Source: an uncultured Prevotellaceae bacterium (GTDB lineage: Bacteria; Bacteroidota; Bacteroidia; Bacteroidales; Bacteroidaceae). From it: 64,000 bases of DNA. The notes beneath the pieces were generated by a model that saw only the letters and a list, made by a program, of their open reading frames with translations, did not search any database and was not told the origin of the DNA. Below, in pieces: positions 1 through 8,530 of this stretch; within the stretch, counting starts at the first letter, position 1; each line of letters opens with the position of its first letter. Location of the stretch: assembly GCA_947167935.1 (NCBI GenBank), contig CAMVJU010000003.1:1-64000 (forward strand). Direction: 5' to 3'. The translations under genes were made by a program, and so were the position numbers.

Positions 1-49
1 TGCCAACGAAATACAAATAGAATTAGATTTTTACCGAAACCAACATCAT

Positions 50-652
50 ATGAAAAGAATTGTTTTAATCCTAACAGCAGTATTGGCTATGTTTTCGACA
101 GCCAGTGCAAAGAATGACGTGAATGCCAACGCAGAGCAAGTTAAAGACACAACGGTGCTTGGCAAACTCTATTTCGTGAATCTCAAAGAGGGTGAAAAGC
201 CCGTTATGACAGGCTTGAGCCTGCATGGCAACCGTTGCGGCTCCGAAGCCTTCAACAGCATGCCTTTCGCCGCTGAAGGCATCCGCTCGGTTTTCGAACT
301 CGACGAGTGGATTGAGTTCCATCCCAAAGCAAGCGTAGGGGGTGGCATCAAAGTGATGGTATTCCAGCACAAGGCCGACCAGAGTCTTTATCTGAAAAAA
401 GCTTTGAACGACAAGATACCTGGCTATATTCAAGAGCACGACCTGAATAAAGATCCAGATGCTGAGGAAAACGATCATTGGGGCTCGTTCTACCTGCATC
501 CTGAAGAGGTCAATCCTGGCTACTACGACTTTGTCTTCCTCTACAACAACAAGGTCTTTGCCATCATGCCAACCAAATTCTACAAGTACGAAGAAATAGA
601 AAAGAAATCCGATTCGGAGTTGGAGCAACTCATGAAGGAACCCATCAAATAA
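50..652 (+). CDS. secreted protein of unknown function
   Basis: The product is 200 residues. It opens with a Sec signal peptide (basic KR, hydrophobic core, cut after A-S-A at about residue 20), so it is exported to the periplasm or surface; no lipobox Cys is present. The mature part is acidic and rich in aromatic residues (for example a G-Y-Y-D-F-V-F-L-Y-N-N stretch near residue 160) and ends in a charged helix. I recognise no domain and no catalytic motif. The gene stands alone; a 15-bp inverted repeat lies 62 bp downstream. Confidence 0.75.
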   Translation: MKRIVLILTAVLAMFSTASAKNDVNANAEQVKDTTVLGKLYFVNLKEGEKPVMTGLSLHGNRCGSEAFNSMPFAAEGIRSVFELDEWIEFHPKASVGGGIKVMVFQHKADQSLYLKKALNDKIPGYIQEHDLNKDPDAEENDHWGSFYLHPEEVNPGYYDFVFLYNNKVFAIMPTKFYKYEEIEKKSDSELEQLMKEPIK

Positions 653-714
653 TATTGCTATTTGTCTTTTATTTGATGCTTACGGATTTTTTCATCTTTT
701 TTGTGAAAAGAGGT

Positions 715-777
715 CAAGACCTAACATCGTCTCTGAAAACGCATTTATACAAAGGCATTTCGCGATGTTAGGTCTTG
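715..777. repeat. 15-bp perfect inverted repeat, possible terminator
   Basis: CAAGACCTAACATCG (715-729) is exactly complementary to 763-777, with a 33-nt spacer, and is followed by GTTTTAAG. It could form the transcription end of the gene before it. The long loop and weak T tract make it an unusual terminator; it may instead be the remains of a small mobile element. The rest of 653-914 shows no gene. Confidence 0.5.
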
Positions 778-914
778 TTTTAAGAGGTAACATAGACGTC
801 ATATGAGCAAATAATCTGCTTAAAACAATTATAGTGGAACGGACACCTGTCCTTGCTGTCTTCGGATCAATTCAGACCCGTTGGAAACTATTAGTGACAT
901 AGGTGAGTAAGGTG

Positions 915-1112
915 TTAAGTTCTTGAGAACAGATCGTCAAGTGTCACGACACTTTGAACCTGACCACAATATTCGTTTTGCTTTAGTCCGTATGAAGAAA
1001 GGAATGTCAGATGTACCGTCTTTTTACGGGGAATACGTTCTATGAGCGTTTGTATCCTTTCACGTAGTAAAGCATCATATTGCTTGTCAAAGAATTGAAT
1101 TTTGAATTTCAA
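915..1112 (-). pseudogene. C-terminal relic of an AAA-family ATPase
   Basis: This 65-codon reading frame resembles the last part of the large Bacteroidetes ATP-binding protein family with a nuclease-like C-terminus. The tell-tale segment is F-L-S-S-Y-G-L-K-Q-N-E-Y followed by V-Q-S-V-V-T-L-D-D-L-F at the end. The N-terminal ATPase domain (Walker A and B) is absent; the sequence upstream on the minus strand changes directly into the end of the epimerase gene. I read it as a degraded fragment rather than a functional small gene. The family assignment rests on my memory of such C-termini. Confidence 0.55.
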
Positions 1113-1128
1113 TTTCTAGTATAATTCA

Positions 1129-1998
1129 TTATCCGATGGTGATGATATACTCTGACATGAAGGAGGAACCGGGCTGCAGGTGGTTCATGTAGGGCTTGTC
1201 CTTGAACTCGCCCTTCCAGCCGCGGGGATCGCCGAGACCGTACCAAGGCTCGATGCAGACAAAGGGTGCTTTCTTCTGATAGGGACTCCAGAAGGCGATG
1301 ATGGGGCACTTGTAGTCGACGGTGACGGCGGGTGAGCCATCGGGATTGAGCAACACGGCCTGGCTCGTCTGGCAGTTGTGAATCTTTACTGAGTCGTTGG
1401 CAAAGAACTCGTCGTTGAACACCACAAAACCGTCCTGAGTTTCGAGAGGTACCTCAGTCATCTCGTGACTGCCGTCGATATAGCTCTTTAATGTTGAGAG
1501 TTTAGAGGTGAGAGGTGAGAGGGCGATGGCACCACGCAGCTCTTCGTCTTCTTCGCAACCGGGAGCGAGGAATGCGGGATGGCCGCCAATCTGGAAGTGG
1601 ATGTCGCGTGTGTCGGTGTTCTCTACGTGCCATACGACGTGAATCTTATTGCCGCTGAGACGGTAGCTGATACCCAGATTAAACTTATAGGGGTAGACCT
1701 TCAGCGTTTCCTCCGTCTCGTGCAGGGCGTAGGTCACCTTGTGCTCACCTTGTGCGATGAGCTTGAACTTGGTGTCGCGGGCAAAGCCGTGGCGCGGCAG
1801 GTGATATTCGCGGCCATCGACGGTGTAGGTGTCGTCGTTGACGCTGCACACGATAGGGAAGAGGATAGGGGAGCGTCGCGGCCATTTGTCGCCGCCCTGC
1901 CATAGGTATTCGCGTCCTTCACTGTCCTTGATGCTCTGGAGCTCGGCTCCCATCTCCGATACTTCGACCGTGAGATGCTCGTTTCTGATTTGTTCCAT
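1129..1998 (-). CDS. aldose 1-epimerase family protein (LacX-like)
   Basis: The protein has 289 residues, normal for the LacX/YeaD-type branch of the galactose mutarotase superfamily, and no signal peptide, so it acts on sugars in the cytoplasm. Family features seen are the N-terminal G-A-E-L-Q-S-I-K-D segment, L-W-Q-G-G-D-K-W-P-R-R-S-P-I-L-F-P, the H-G-F-A-R motif with the presumed catalytic His, and G-G-H-P-A-F in the middle. The start at 1998 gives M-E-Q-I-R-N. A low-complexity insert (coding strand CTCACCTCTCACC, 1493-1523) encodes L-S-P-L-T-S-K-L-S. Substrate cannot be told from sequence. Confidence 0.85.
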   Translation of the reverse strand: MEQIRNEHLTVEVSEMGAELQSIKDSEGREYLWQGGDKWPRRSPILFPIVCSVNDDTYTVDGREYHLPRHGFARDTKFKLIAQGEHKVTYALHETEETLKVYPYKFNLGISYRLSGNKIHVVWHVENTDTRDIHFQIGGHPAFLAPGCEEDEELRGAIALSPLTSKLSTLKSYIDGSHEMTEVPLETQDGFVVFNDEFFANDSVKIHNCQTSQAVLLNPDGSPAVTVDYKCPIIAFWSPYQKKAPFVCIEPWYGLGDPRGWKGEFKDKPYMNHLQPGSSFMSEYIITIG

Positions 1999-2010
1999 GT
2001 TTGCTATTGG

Positions 2011-2184
2011 TTATTGTTGTTTCTTTTTGGGCAGACGATGAGCCTTCCGCAATGCCTCGGTGATGATCCATTGCAGCTGGCCGTTGGTGCTGCGGAACTC
2101 GTCAGCAGCCCAGGCCTCGATGGCGTCCATCGTGTCGTTGTCGACACGCAGGACAAAGCTCTTTGTCTTATTCTCCTTTGCCAT
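2011..2184 (-). CDS. Arc-like ribbon-helix-helix protein
   Basis: This is a 57-residue basic protein starting M-A-K-E-N-K-T-K-S. The strand K-S-F-V-L-R-V followed by a helix D-A-I-E-A-W-A and a second helix with I-I-T-E-A-L-R-K-A fits an Arc/MetJ ribbon-helix-helix DNA-binding fold. I start at the ATG at 2184 rather than the TTG at 2199, which lies inside the stop of the upstream gene. It lies 11 nt after the SPFH gene in the same direction, so the two are probably co-transcribed, and the pair may be self-regulating. The C-terminus is lysine-rich. Confidence 0.75.
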   Translation of the reverse strand: MAKENKTKSFVLRVDNDTMDAIEAWAADEFRSTNGQLQWIITEALRKAHRLPKKKQQ

Positions 2185-2195
2185 CAATAGTTGAT

Positions 2196-3176
2196 TCAAT
2201 GATTAAGTGTTCCGGTGTTGACTACGGGCTGTGCGGAGTCGTCGCCGCAGAGCACGACGAGGAGGTTGCTCACCATAGCTGCCTTCTTGTCGTCGTCCAG
2301 CTCCACGATGTTGTCGGTAGCCAGCTTGTCGAGCGCCATCTTCACCATTGATACGGCTCCTTCCACTATCTTTTCGCGGGCTGTGATGATGGCCGAAGCC
2401 TGCTGGCGGCGCAGCATCACGGCGGCAATCTCAGGTGCGTAGGCCAGGTAGTTGATACGGGCCTCTACCACCTCGATGCCTGCCAATGCCAAGCGCTCAT
2501 TCAGTTTCTCCTCCAACTGCTGGTTGATTTCATCGCCGCCGTCGCGCAGCGTCAGCTCGTTGTGCTTGCTGTCTTCATCGTCGTAGGCATACTGTCCGGC
2601 CACCTGACGCAGGGCTGCATCGCTCTGCACACGTACGAAGCGTTCCAATGCGTTCATGATGGAGCGCATGTCTGTGCCAAGCTGTCCGGCTGGCACGTTG
2701 GCCATCGTCTGTGTGTCTACTTCGAACAGGGCCTTGTAGGTGTCTTTCAGCTTCCATACCAGCACCAGGCCGATCATGATGGGGTTGCCGGTCTTGTCGT
2801 TTACCTTGATGGGCTCGGCATCGAGGTTGCGGGCGCGTAGGCTCACTTTCTTTGTCGAATAGAACGGGTTGATCCAAAAGAATCCCGTCTGGGCAAAGGT
2901 GCCGCTATACTTGCCGAACCATGTGGTGACACGGGCCTCGTTGGGTTCGAGCATCATCATGCCGCTCCACATGATGAGCGATGCGACGAGCGCTATCAGC
3001 CCCAAGCCCAGCAGCCAGCCACCCAAGGAACCGCCATAGGAATCGGCGGCAAGTAGCATAATGCCGTAGATGATGCCTGCCAGGCTGGCCAGCGTCAGCA
3101 CGATGTTGACAAACAAAAACAGGAATCCGTTGAGTACGGTTCCACCAAACTCTCTTTCTTTTGTTTCCATAATCAT
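2196..3176 (-). CDS. SPFH/Band 7 domain membrane protein
   Basis: The product is 326 residues. Two hydrophobic segments (about residues 14-40 and 50-72) are followed by a prohibitin/stomatin-type domain with E-P-N-E-A-R-V-T-T-W-F-G-K-Y and a T-G-F-F-W-I-N-P-F segment, then a charged helical part (residues 215-290) typical of SPFH oligomers. Such proteins assemble membrane cages that organise proteases or other partners; the client here is unknown. A second possible ATG lies two codons in. It is followed by the Arc-like gene and faces mnmA divergently. Confidence 0.85.
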   Translation of the reverse strand: MIMETKEREFGGTVLNGFLFLFVNIVLTLASLAGIIYGIMLLAADSYGGSLGGWLLGLGLIALVASLIMWSGMMMLEPNEARVTTWFGKYSGTFAQTGFFWINPFYSTKKVSLRARNLDAEPIKVNDKTGNPIMIGLVLVWKLKDTYKALFEVDTQTMANVPAGQLGTDMRSIMNALERFVRVQSDAALRQVAGQYAYDDEDSKHNELTLRDGGDEINQQLEEKLNERLALAGIEVVEARINYLAYAPEIAAVMLRRQQASAIITAREKIVEGAVSMVKMALDKLATDNIVELDDDKKAAMVSNLLVVLCGDDSAQPVVNTGTLNH

Positions 3177-3299
3177 GAATTATTATAATATCAAAATGAT
3201 ATTGCAAATATAGCTGCTTTTTTCTTTCCCGCAATGGATTTCCGGAAATAATTAAGAACAATTAACGCTCAACACTCCATGCATCCCTCATATCTTTTG

Positions 3300-3312
3300 T
3301 ATCTTTGCACCC
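3300..3312 (+). promoter_or_regulatory. -7 box of mnmA, nearly leaderless
   Basis: TATCTTTG (3300-3307) matches the Bacteroidetes TAnnTTTG element and ends 5 nt before the mnmA ATG, leaving almost no 5' untranslated RNA. No clear TTTG -33 element lies at the usual spacing. Confidence 0.5.
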
Positions 3313-4422
3313 ATGTTGGATATTGAGGAATTGAAGGACAAGCGCATTGCGGTGCTGCTCTCGGGCGGTGTCGACAGCTCTGTGGTGGTATACGAACTGG
3401 TGAGGCAGGGTTTTCAGCCTGACTGCTTCTACATCAAGATCGGGTCTGACGAGACAGACGAGTGGGACTGCTCGATGGAGGAGGACATGGAGATGGCCAC
3501 CGCTGTGGCGCATAAATATGGCTGCAGGCTGGAGGTGGTGGACTGCCACCATGAATATTGGGAACAGGTGACACGATACACAATGGAGAAAGTGCGTGCC
3601 GGCCTGACGCCCAATCCTGACGTGATGTGCAATCGTCTGATCAAGTTCGGCGCCTTTCACGAGAAGCGTGGCAAGGACTACGAGCTCATCGCCACTGGCC
3701 ACTATGCCCAGACGGAAAGCCTCAATAATATAAAATGGCTCTGCACCGCCCCCGACCCTGTGAAAGACCAGACTGATTTCCTGGCACAGATCACCGACTG
3801 GCAGCTACAGAAAGCCATCTTCCCCATCGGCCATTATGTGAAGGACGAGGTGCGCCAGATTGCAGAGCGCGAGCATCTGGTCAGCGCTACGCGAAAAGAC
3901 TCACAGGGCATCTGCTTTCTTGGCAAAGTGGACTATAATGAATATGTGCGACGCTATCTGGGCGAGAAAGATGGCGATGTCGTTGAGTTGGAAACGGGTA
4001 AGGTGATAGGCGTGCACCATGGTCACTGGTTCCACACCATCGGCCAGCGCAAGGGCTTGGGCCTGGGTGGCGGTCCCTGGTTTGTAGTAAAGAAAGATGT
4101 AGATCAGAATATCATCTACGTCTCGCACGGCTATGACCCGCAAACGGCGTATAGCCAGGATTTCCGCATCCGCGACTTCCATAGCCTGAACGGCGTTTTG
4201 CCTCCCGAGGAGGTGACCTTTAAGATACGTCACACTCCTGATTTCTCCAACGCTGTGCTGGAGCCCGTTGCTCCTCTCACCTCTCACCCCTCATCTCTTG
4301 CCACTAACGAGTACATCGTTCACTCAGCGGTGCCTATCCACGGCGTGGCACCCGGTCAATTCTGCGTCATCTACGATGCACAGCACCACCGTTGCTACGG
4401 CTCAGGCGAAATCAGCCTCTAA
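3313..4422 (+). CDS. mnmA: tRNA-specific 2-thiouridylase MnmA
   Basis: MnmA transfers sulfur to U34 of tRNA-Lys, -Glu and -Gln in the cytoplasm, using ATP and a persulfide relay. The 369-residue length is typical. The PP-loop S-G-G-V-D-S-S is at residues 17-23; the two active cysteines are expected at about 106 (D-V-M-C-N-R) and about 201 (Q-G-I-C-F-L-G). G-H-Y-A and the C-terminal K-I-R-H-T beta-barrel are also present. A CTCACCT-type insert (4271-4301) adds a P-L-T-S-H-P-S-S loop in the C-terminal domain. Its stop overlaps the stop of the convergent regulator gene by 4 bp. Confidence 0.95.
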   Translation: MLDIEELKDKRIAVLLSGGVDSSVVVYELVRQGFQPDCFYIKIGSDETDEWDCSMEEDMEMATAVAHKYGCRLEVVDCHHEYWEQVTRYTMEKVRAGLTPNPDVMCNRLIKFGAFHEKRGKDYELIATGHYAQTESLNNIKWLCTAPDPVKDQTDFLAQITDWQLQKAIFPIGHYVKDEVRQIAEREHLVSATRKDSQGICFLGKVDYNEYVRRYLGEKDGDVVELETGKVIGVHHGHWFHTIGQRKGLGLGGGPWFVVKKDVDQNIIYVSHGYDPQTAYSQDFRIRDFHSLNGVLPPEEVTFKIRHTPDFSNAVLEPVAPLTSHPSSLATNEYIVHSAVPIHGVAPGQFCVIYDAQHHRCYGSGEISL

Positions 4423-7400
4423 GCTTCTTCAGGCGTTGCTTCGCCACTCTGCTGGTCGATGAATTCACGCGGCGAGATGCCGAAGTGCTTGCGGAATACG
4501 GCCGAGAAATAGGGTAGGGAGGAATAGCCCACGGAATAGGCCACCTGCGAGATGTTCACCTTCTGTTCGCGCAGCAGGCGTGCGGCCTGCTCCATGCGGA
4601 TATTGCGAATGAATTCCGATACGGAGATGCCCGTCATGTCCTTCATCTTGCGGTGCAGGTGAGCTCGGCTGATGCCTGCCTCGTTGCAGAGCACGTCAAT
4701 GTTGAAGTCGCTGTCGCTCATGTGGTCGTTAACACTCTTGATGACACGCTCCATCAGCTGCTCGTTGTTGCTCTTCATCTCAATCTTGTCAATCTTCTCC
4801 ATCGGTTTCTGCTGACCGGTGTATTTGCCGCGCAGCTTTTGGCGGATATTGATGAGGTTGTCGATGGTGGCATGCAGCTCGTCGATGAGGAACGGCTTGG
4901 TGAGATAGGCATCGGCGCCCTTCTCCAATCCTTCCAGGCGGTTGCCAATATCGCCCTTGGATGTGAGCATAATGACAGGCAGGTGGGCGATGTTGACATT
5001 TCCGCGAAGCATGTGAAGCATGGTGAAGCCATCCATCTCGGGCATCATTACGTCGGAGATGACGAGGTCGTAGGTCTGGTCGGCAGGGATGGCGGTGGGT
5101 GACAGCAACTCCTTGAGTGCGTCCTTGCCGTTGTGACAGGTGGTGAAATGGTAGTAGGGACTCAGCTCGCCGGCAATGTAGCGTGGTATCTCCACATCGT
5201 CGTCGGCAATGAGGATATGGAGGTGGCTGTTGGGCTGTTTCTTTCCTGTGAGACGCAATGCTGTGGGCTCTTCGCTGCTGTCGTCGATCTCTTCAGGACT
5301 GAGGTGGGCATTGCCCAGCGGCAGGCGGACGGTGAAGACCGAGCCCTTCTGTCCGTCGTCGCGGTTGCGTCCGCTGATGGTGCCGTGATGCATGTCGACA
5401 ATCATCTTGCAGAGGTTCAAGCCAATGCCTGTGCCCACGACGTGGTTGCCCTTGTCGCCACGTCCCTGGAAGAAACGCTCGAAGAGATGCTCGATGGTCT
5501 CGTTGCGCATACCCATGCCGTTGTCGGTGATGCTGATCTCCACGTAGTTCTTTAGAGTGGCGTGGTTGCTGTCGTCGTGGCCTTCAGAAAGTGTGATGCT
5601 GACATCGCCATGATCAAAGCTGTATTTGAAGGCATTGGAGAGCAGGTTGGACACCACCTTGTCGAACTGAGTGCGGTCTATCCAGGCCATGATGGGTGTC
5701 TCGGGAGCAGGGCTGACGGTGAAGTTGATGTTTCGCTCGCGGGCATAATACTCGTAGACCTTGTAGATGGACAGCAGGAAGGAGTGCATATTGGTTTCCT
5801 GACAGTGTAGCTGCATCTGCTGCTTGTCTATCTTGCGAACGTCCAGAATCTGGTTGACCAGAGTGAGTATGCGCTGTGCATTGCGGTCGATGGCGTCAAC
5901 GGTGGTATTGCCTTTCTCCTTTGACTTCAACTTGTTCAGTGCTCCAATGATGAGGGTCAGCGGAGAGCGGATGTCGTGGGTGGCGTTAATGAGGAACTTC
6001 ATCTTATCCTCATCCTGGCGCTGCTTCATACGGCGTCGCCACATCCAGACAGCAATGGCCAGCATCACTAAAAGCAAGAGTATATAGATGCTGTAGGCTA
6101 GGGTTGTACGATACCAGGGTGCGCGTACGACGATGGTGATGGCAATAGGCTCTGAGGCAACACCGTTGTCGATGGCTCGTACCTCAATGTGGTAGACTCC
6201 GCTGTACAAGTGTGACAGGCTGATGCTGTTCTTGCCAGCCTCGTTGGCTGTCCACTGGCTGCTTCCGCTTATGCGATGCTCCAGGATAGTGTTGGCGGCA
6301 TTATCGTAGTTGAGCATCGAAAACTCCAGCTGTACCGTGTTGTCTTGGTAGCTCACGGTGAAGTGATTGCTTTCGTCCACTGGTTTCTCCGTTACCCGCT
6401 TTCCTCCAGACTCTGTGTAGGAGGTTATGGGGTGTCCGTCGATGTAGAAACCTGTCAGCAGCAGTTTGCCGAGCTTGACTTGTACACTCCTTACCTGTTG
6501 TGGAGTGAAAGTGGTGAGACCTTCGGCAGTGGCGAAGAAGATGCGGTCGTTGTCATTGTGCATGCCTACACTGCTGATATATTCTCGGTTGGTCAGGCCT
6601 GAGCCGCTGATATAAGCGCGCCATTTGTTTTCCTTCTCCTGGTATTGCCATAGGCCATTGAGTGTACTACACCAGATGTCGCCCTCATTGTCTTGCACGA
6701 TGTAGCTAATGGACATGCTCTGTAGCGGAGTGTCTTCTGAAGGGAACTCTTCCAGTATGTTGGAATCACGCCTCCAGATACACAAACCCTGCTCCAAGCC
6801 AATGAGAATGTCACCGTTCTTTGTCTCGCATAGCGAATAACACATTCTGCCTTCTGCCAATATATTCCAACCGAAGGGACGGAACGAACCTGTCGACGGG
6901 TCGAAGCAGCTTACACCGTTGGATGTGCCTATCCAGATACGCCCCTCGTGATCGGGCATCAGCTGCATCACCCAGTCATTGGGCAATCGGCCCAAGAGTG
7001 GATCGTCGACATCGTTCATCGAGTATTGGCGGATGCTGGCTGTTTTTCTGTCGTAGACGAGAATGCCTTTGGCAAAGGCCGAGAATACCAGCGTACCTTT
7101 GCCGTTGTCGGTCATATCGTTGAACTTGTCGCAGTCAAAGTCGGTAAGTAACTGCCTGTTTCCTGTCGTAGGATCAAAGCTGAAGATGGCGTGAGTGGTG
7201 CCCAGCCAGTATTGATGTTTCTTGTCGCGGTAGATGAATTCTACATCGTGGGGCGTGTCGGGATGGCTGACGAGTCGTCCCTCTTTGTCAAAGCCGTACA
7301 CACCCTTATTCTGTACTGTGCACCAGGTGATGCCGTTGGATCCTTCAGCCACCGATGACACAAACGTACCGATCTCAACACGCTGTGCAGCAAAGTTCCA

Positions 7401-8381
7401 TGAGGCGAACTGCGCCTTGCGCTCGGGTATCATCAGCAGGCCTTTCTGCTGGCATCCCACCCAGATGTTTCCTTGTCTGTCCTGTGCCAGCGCCCAGATT
7501 TTCGAGGCGTTCAGGTCATAGCCCTGTACGCTTACGGGATAGCGTTGCAGACGAGTGTTTCCTGCAGGTAGCCAGAAGAGTCCGTTGCCGCGTGTTCCAA
7601 TATAGACGTTGCCGTCTGAGTCCATGATAGCTGTGCGGAACCCCGGATTGCTACCAGCCTCGCTGATGTCGAAAGGCGCATCGACCATCTGCCCGTTGTC
7701 GTAGGTCAGCAGGCCATCGCGGCATACAATGATGGTCTTTCCCTGATATTCAAAGAAGGCTGTGGGCACACCGTAGGGACACTCTTCAAACAGACGGACG
7801 CTGCCCCCTTTTTTCTGATAGCTATAGTTGCTAGCACCACCGCGCCACAACCCGCCTTTTGCATCCTCATGGAGGTAGAGAAAATAGGAGTCATTGTCGT
7901 CGGCCTTCGTCTCTGTCACCTCTACTAGCTGCTGGGTCCTGTCGACAAGTGTGTAGAGACCGTATCCGGCCGTTCCTATAAGCAGTCGTCCGTCGTGCGT
8001 CTCGCAGAGGTCACTAATACGAGGGCGGATGCCGTCAGGAAAAGTGTAGGTGACAAAGGTGCCCGTGGCGTCATCATAGCGCTGCAGACCCTTGTTGGTG
8101 CCTACCCAAAGGCGGTTCTTACTGTCACAAGTAATGCAGCACACTACGTTGTAGCACAGCGACGTCGAGTCTCCCGGATGGTTCAAAAACGGGGTGAAAC
8201 GATAGCCATCAAAGCGGTTAAGTCCATATTCGGTGGCAATCCAGATATATCCTTTCTGATCCTGGCAAATGCCATTGATGACAGAGTTTGATAGCTTGTC
8301 GCTTGAATAGAATAGACTGGTCTGTGCTGAGCCGCATAGAAGTCCAGTCAACAAGAGTATGCTGATTAATAAATGTCTCAT
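4419..8381 (-). CDS. hybrid two-component system sensor/AraC regulator
   Basis: This 1320-residue protein has every module of the Bacteroidetes hybrid two-component systems that sense oligosaccharides in the periplasm and switch on glycan-use genes. In order: signal peptide; two beta-propellers of ligand-sensor repeats (about 25-660); Y_Y_Y domain (to about 740); one transmembrane helix (about 750-775); histidine kinase with A-T-H-D-I-R-S-P-L phospho-acceptor, N box N-L-L-S-N-A-F-K-Y-S and D-N-G-M-G-M; receiver domain with I-S-D-V-M-M-P-E-M-D-G; and C-terminal AraC helix-turn-helix pair. It is divergent from the CAZyme genes starting at 8.5 kb, its probable targets. The polysaccharide sensed is not known; pectin or xylan fits the neighbours. 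Confidence 0.95.
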   Translation of the reverse strand: MRHLLISILLLTGLLCGSAQTSLFYSSDKLSNSVINGICQDQKGYIWIATEYGLNRFDGYRFTPFLNHPGDSTSLCYNVVCCITCDSKNRLWVGTNKGLQRYDDATGTFVTYTFPDGIRPRISDLCETHDGRLLIGTAGYGLYTLVDRTQQLVEVTETKADDNDSYFLYLHEDAKGGLWRGGASNYSYQKKGGSVRLFEECPYGVPTAFFEYQGKTIIVCRDGLLTYDNGQMVDAPFDISEAGSNPGFRTAIMDSDGNVYIGTRGNGLFWLPAGNTRLQRYPVSVQGYDLNASKIWALAQDRQGNIWVGCQQKGLLMIPERKAQFASWNFAAQRVEIGTFVSSVAEGSNGITWCTVQNKGVYGFDKEGRLVSHPDTPHDVEFIYRDKKHQYWLGTTHAIFSFDPTTGNRQLLTDFDCDKFNDMTDNGKGTLVFSAFAKGILVYDRKTASIRQYSMNDVDDPLLGRLPNDWVMQLMPDHEGRIWIGTSNGVSCFDPSTGSFRPFGWNILAEGRMCYSLCETKNGDILIGLEQGLCIWRRDSNILEEFPSEDTPLQSMSISYIVQDNEGDIWCSTLNGLWQYQEKENKWRAYISGSGLTNREYISSVGMHNDNDRIFFATAEGLTTFTPQQVRSVQVKLGKLLLTGFYIDGHPITSYTESGGKRVTEKPVDESNHFTVSYQDNTVQLEFSMLNYDNAANTILEHRISGSSQWTANEAGKNSISLSHLYSGVYHIEVRAIDNGVASEPIAITIVVRAPWYRTTLAYSIYILLLLVMLAIAVWMWRRRMKQRQDEDKMKFLINATHDIRSPLTLIIGALNKLKSKEKGNTTVDAIDRNAQRILTLVNQILDVRKIDKQQMQLHCQETNMHSFLLSIYKVYEYYARERNINFTVSPAPETPIMAWIDRTQFDKVVSNLLSNAFKYSFDHGDVSITLSEGHDDSNHATLKNYVEISITDNGMGMRNETIEHLFERFFQGRGDKGNHVVGTGIGLNLCKMIVDMHHGTISGRNRDDGQKGSVFTVRLPLGNAHLSPEEIDDSSEEPTALRLTGKKQPNSHLHILIADDDVEIPRYIAGELSPYYHFTTCHNGKDALKELLSPTAIPADQTYDLVISDVMMPEMDGFTMLHMLRGNVNIAHLPVIMLTSKGDIGNRLEGLEKGADAYLTKPFLIDELHATIDNLINIRQKLRGKYTGQQKPMEKIDKIEMKSNNEQLMERVIKSVNDHMSDSDFNIDVLCNEAGISRAHLHRKMKDMTGISVSEFIRNIRMEQAARLLREQKVNISQVAYSVGYSSLPYFSAVFRKHFGISPREFIDQQSGEATPEEA

Positions 8382-8409
8382 ATATTAGCAGTTCGTCGCT
8401 AAAACGGGG

Positions 8410-8417
8410 CAAAGTTA
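8410..8417 (-). promoter_or_regulatory. -7 box of the hybrid regulator gene
   Basis: Read on the minus strand the sequence is TAACTTTG, matching TAnnTTTG, 29 nt before the ATG at 8381. Confidence 0.5.
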
Positions 8418-8422
8418 ATAAA

Positions 8423-8452
8423 AAATGAGACAAATGAAAAAGAAATGAGACA
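8423..8452. promoter_or_regulatory. direct repeat AAATGAGACA-N10-AAATGAGACA, candidate operator
   Basis: Two identical 10-mers start exactly 20 bp apart (8423 and 8443), two helical turns, in the divergent intergenic region between the regulator gene and the first enzyme gene. A tandem AraC-type domain in each monomer commonly binds such spaced direct repeats, so this is the best candidate binding site for the regulator. This is inferred from position and spacing. Confidence 0.45.
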
Positions 8453-8530
8453 TTTTTTTGAAAAAAAAGTTGCAGAAAGACACCGAGTAATCGAACTTTT
8501 TCCGTAATTTTGCAAGCAGAACCCCAAAAC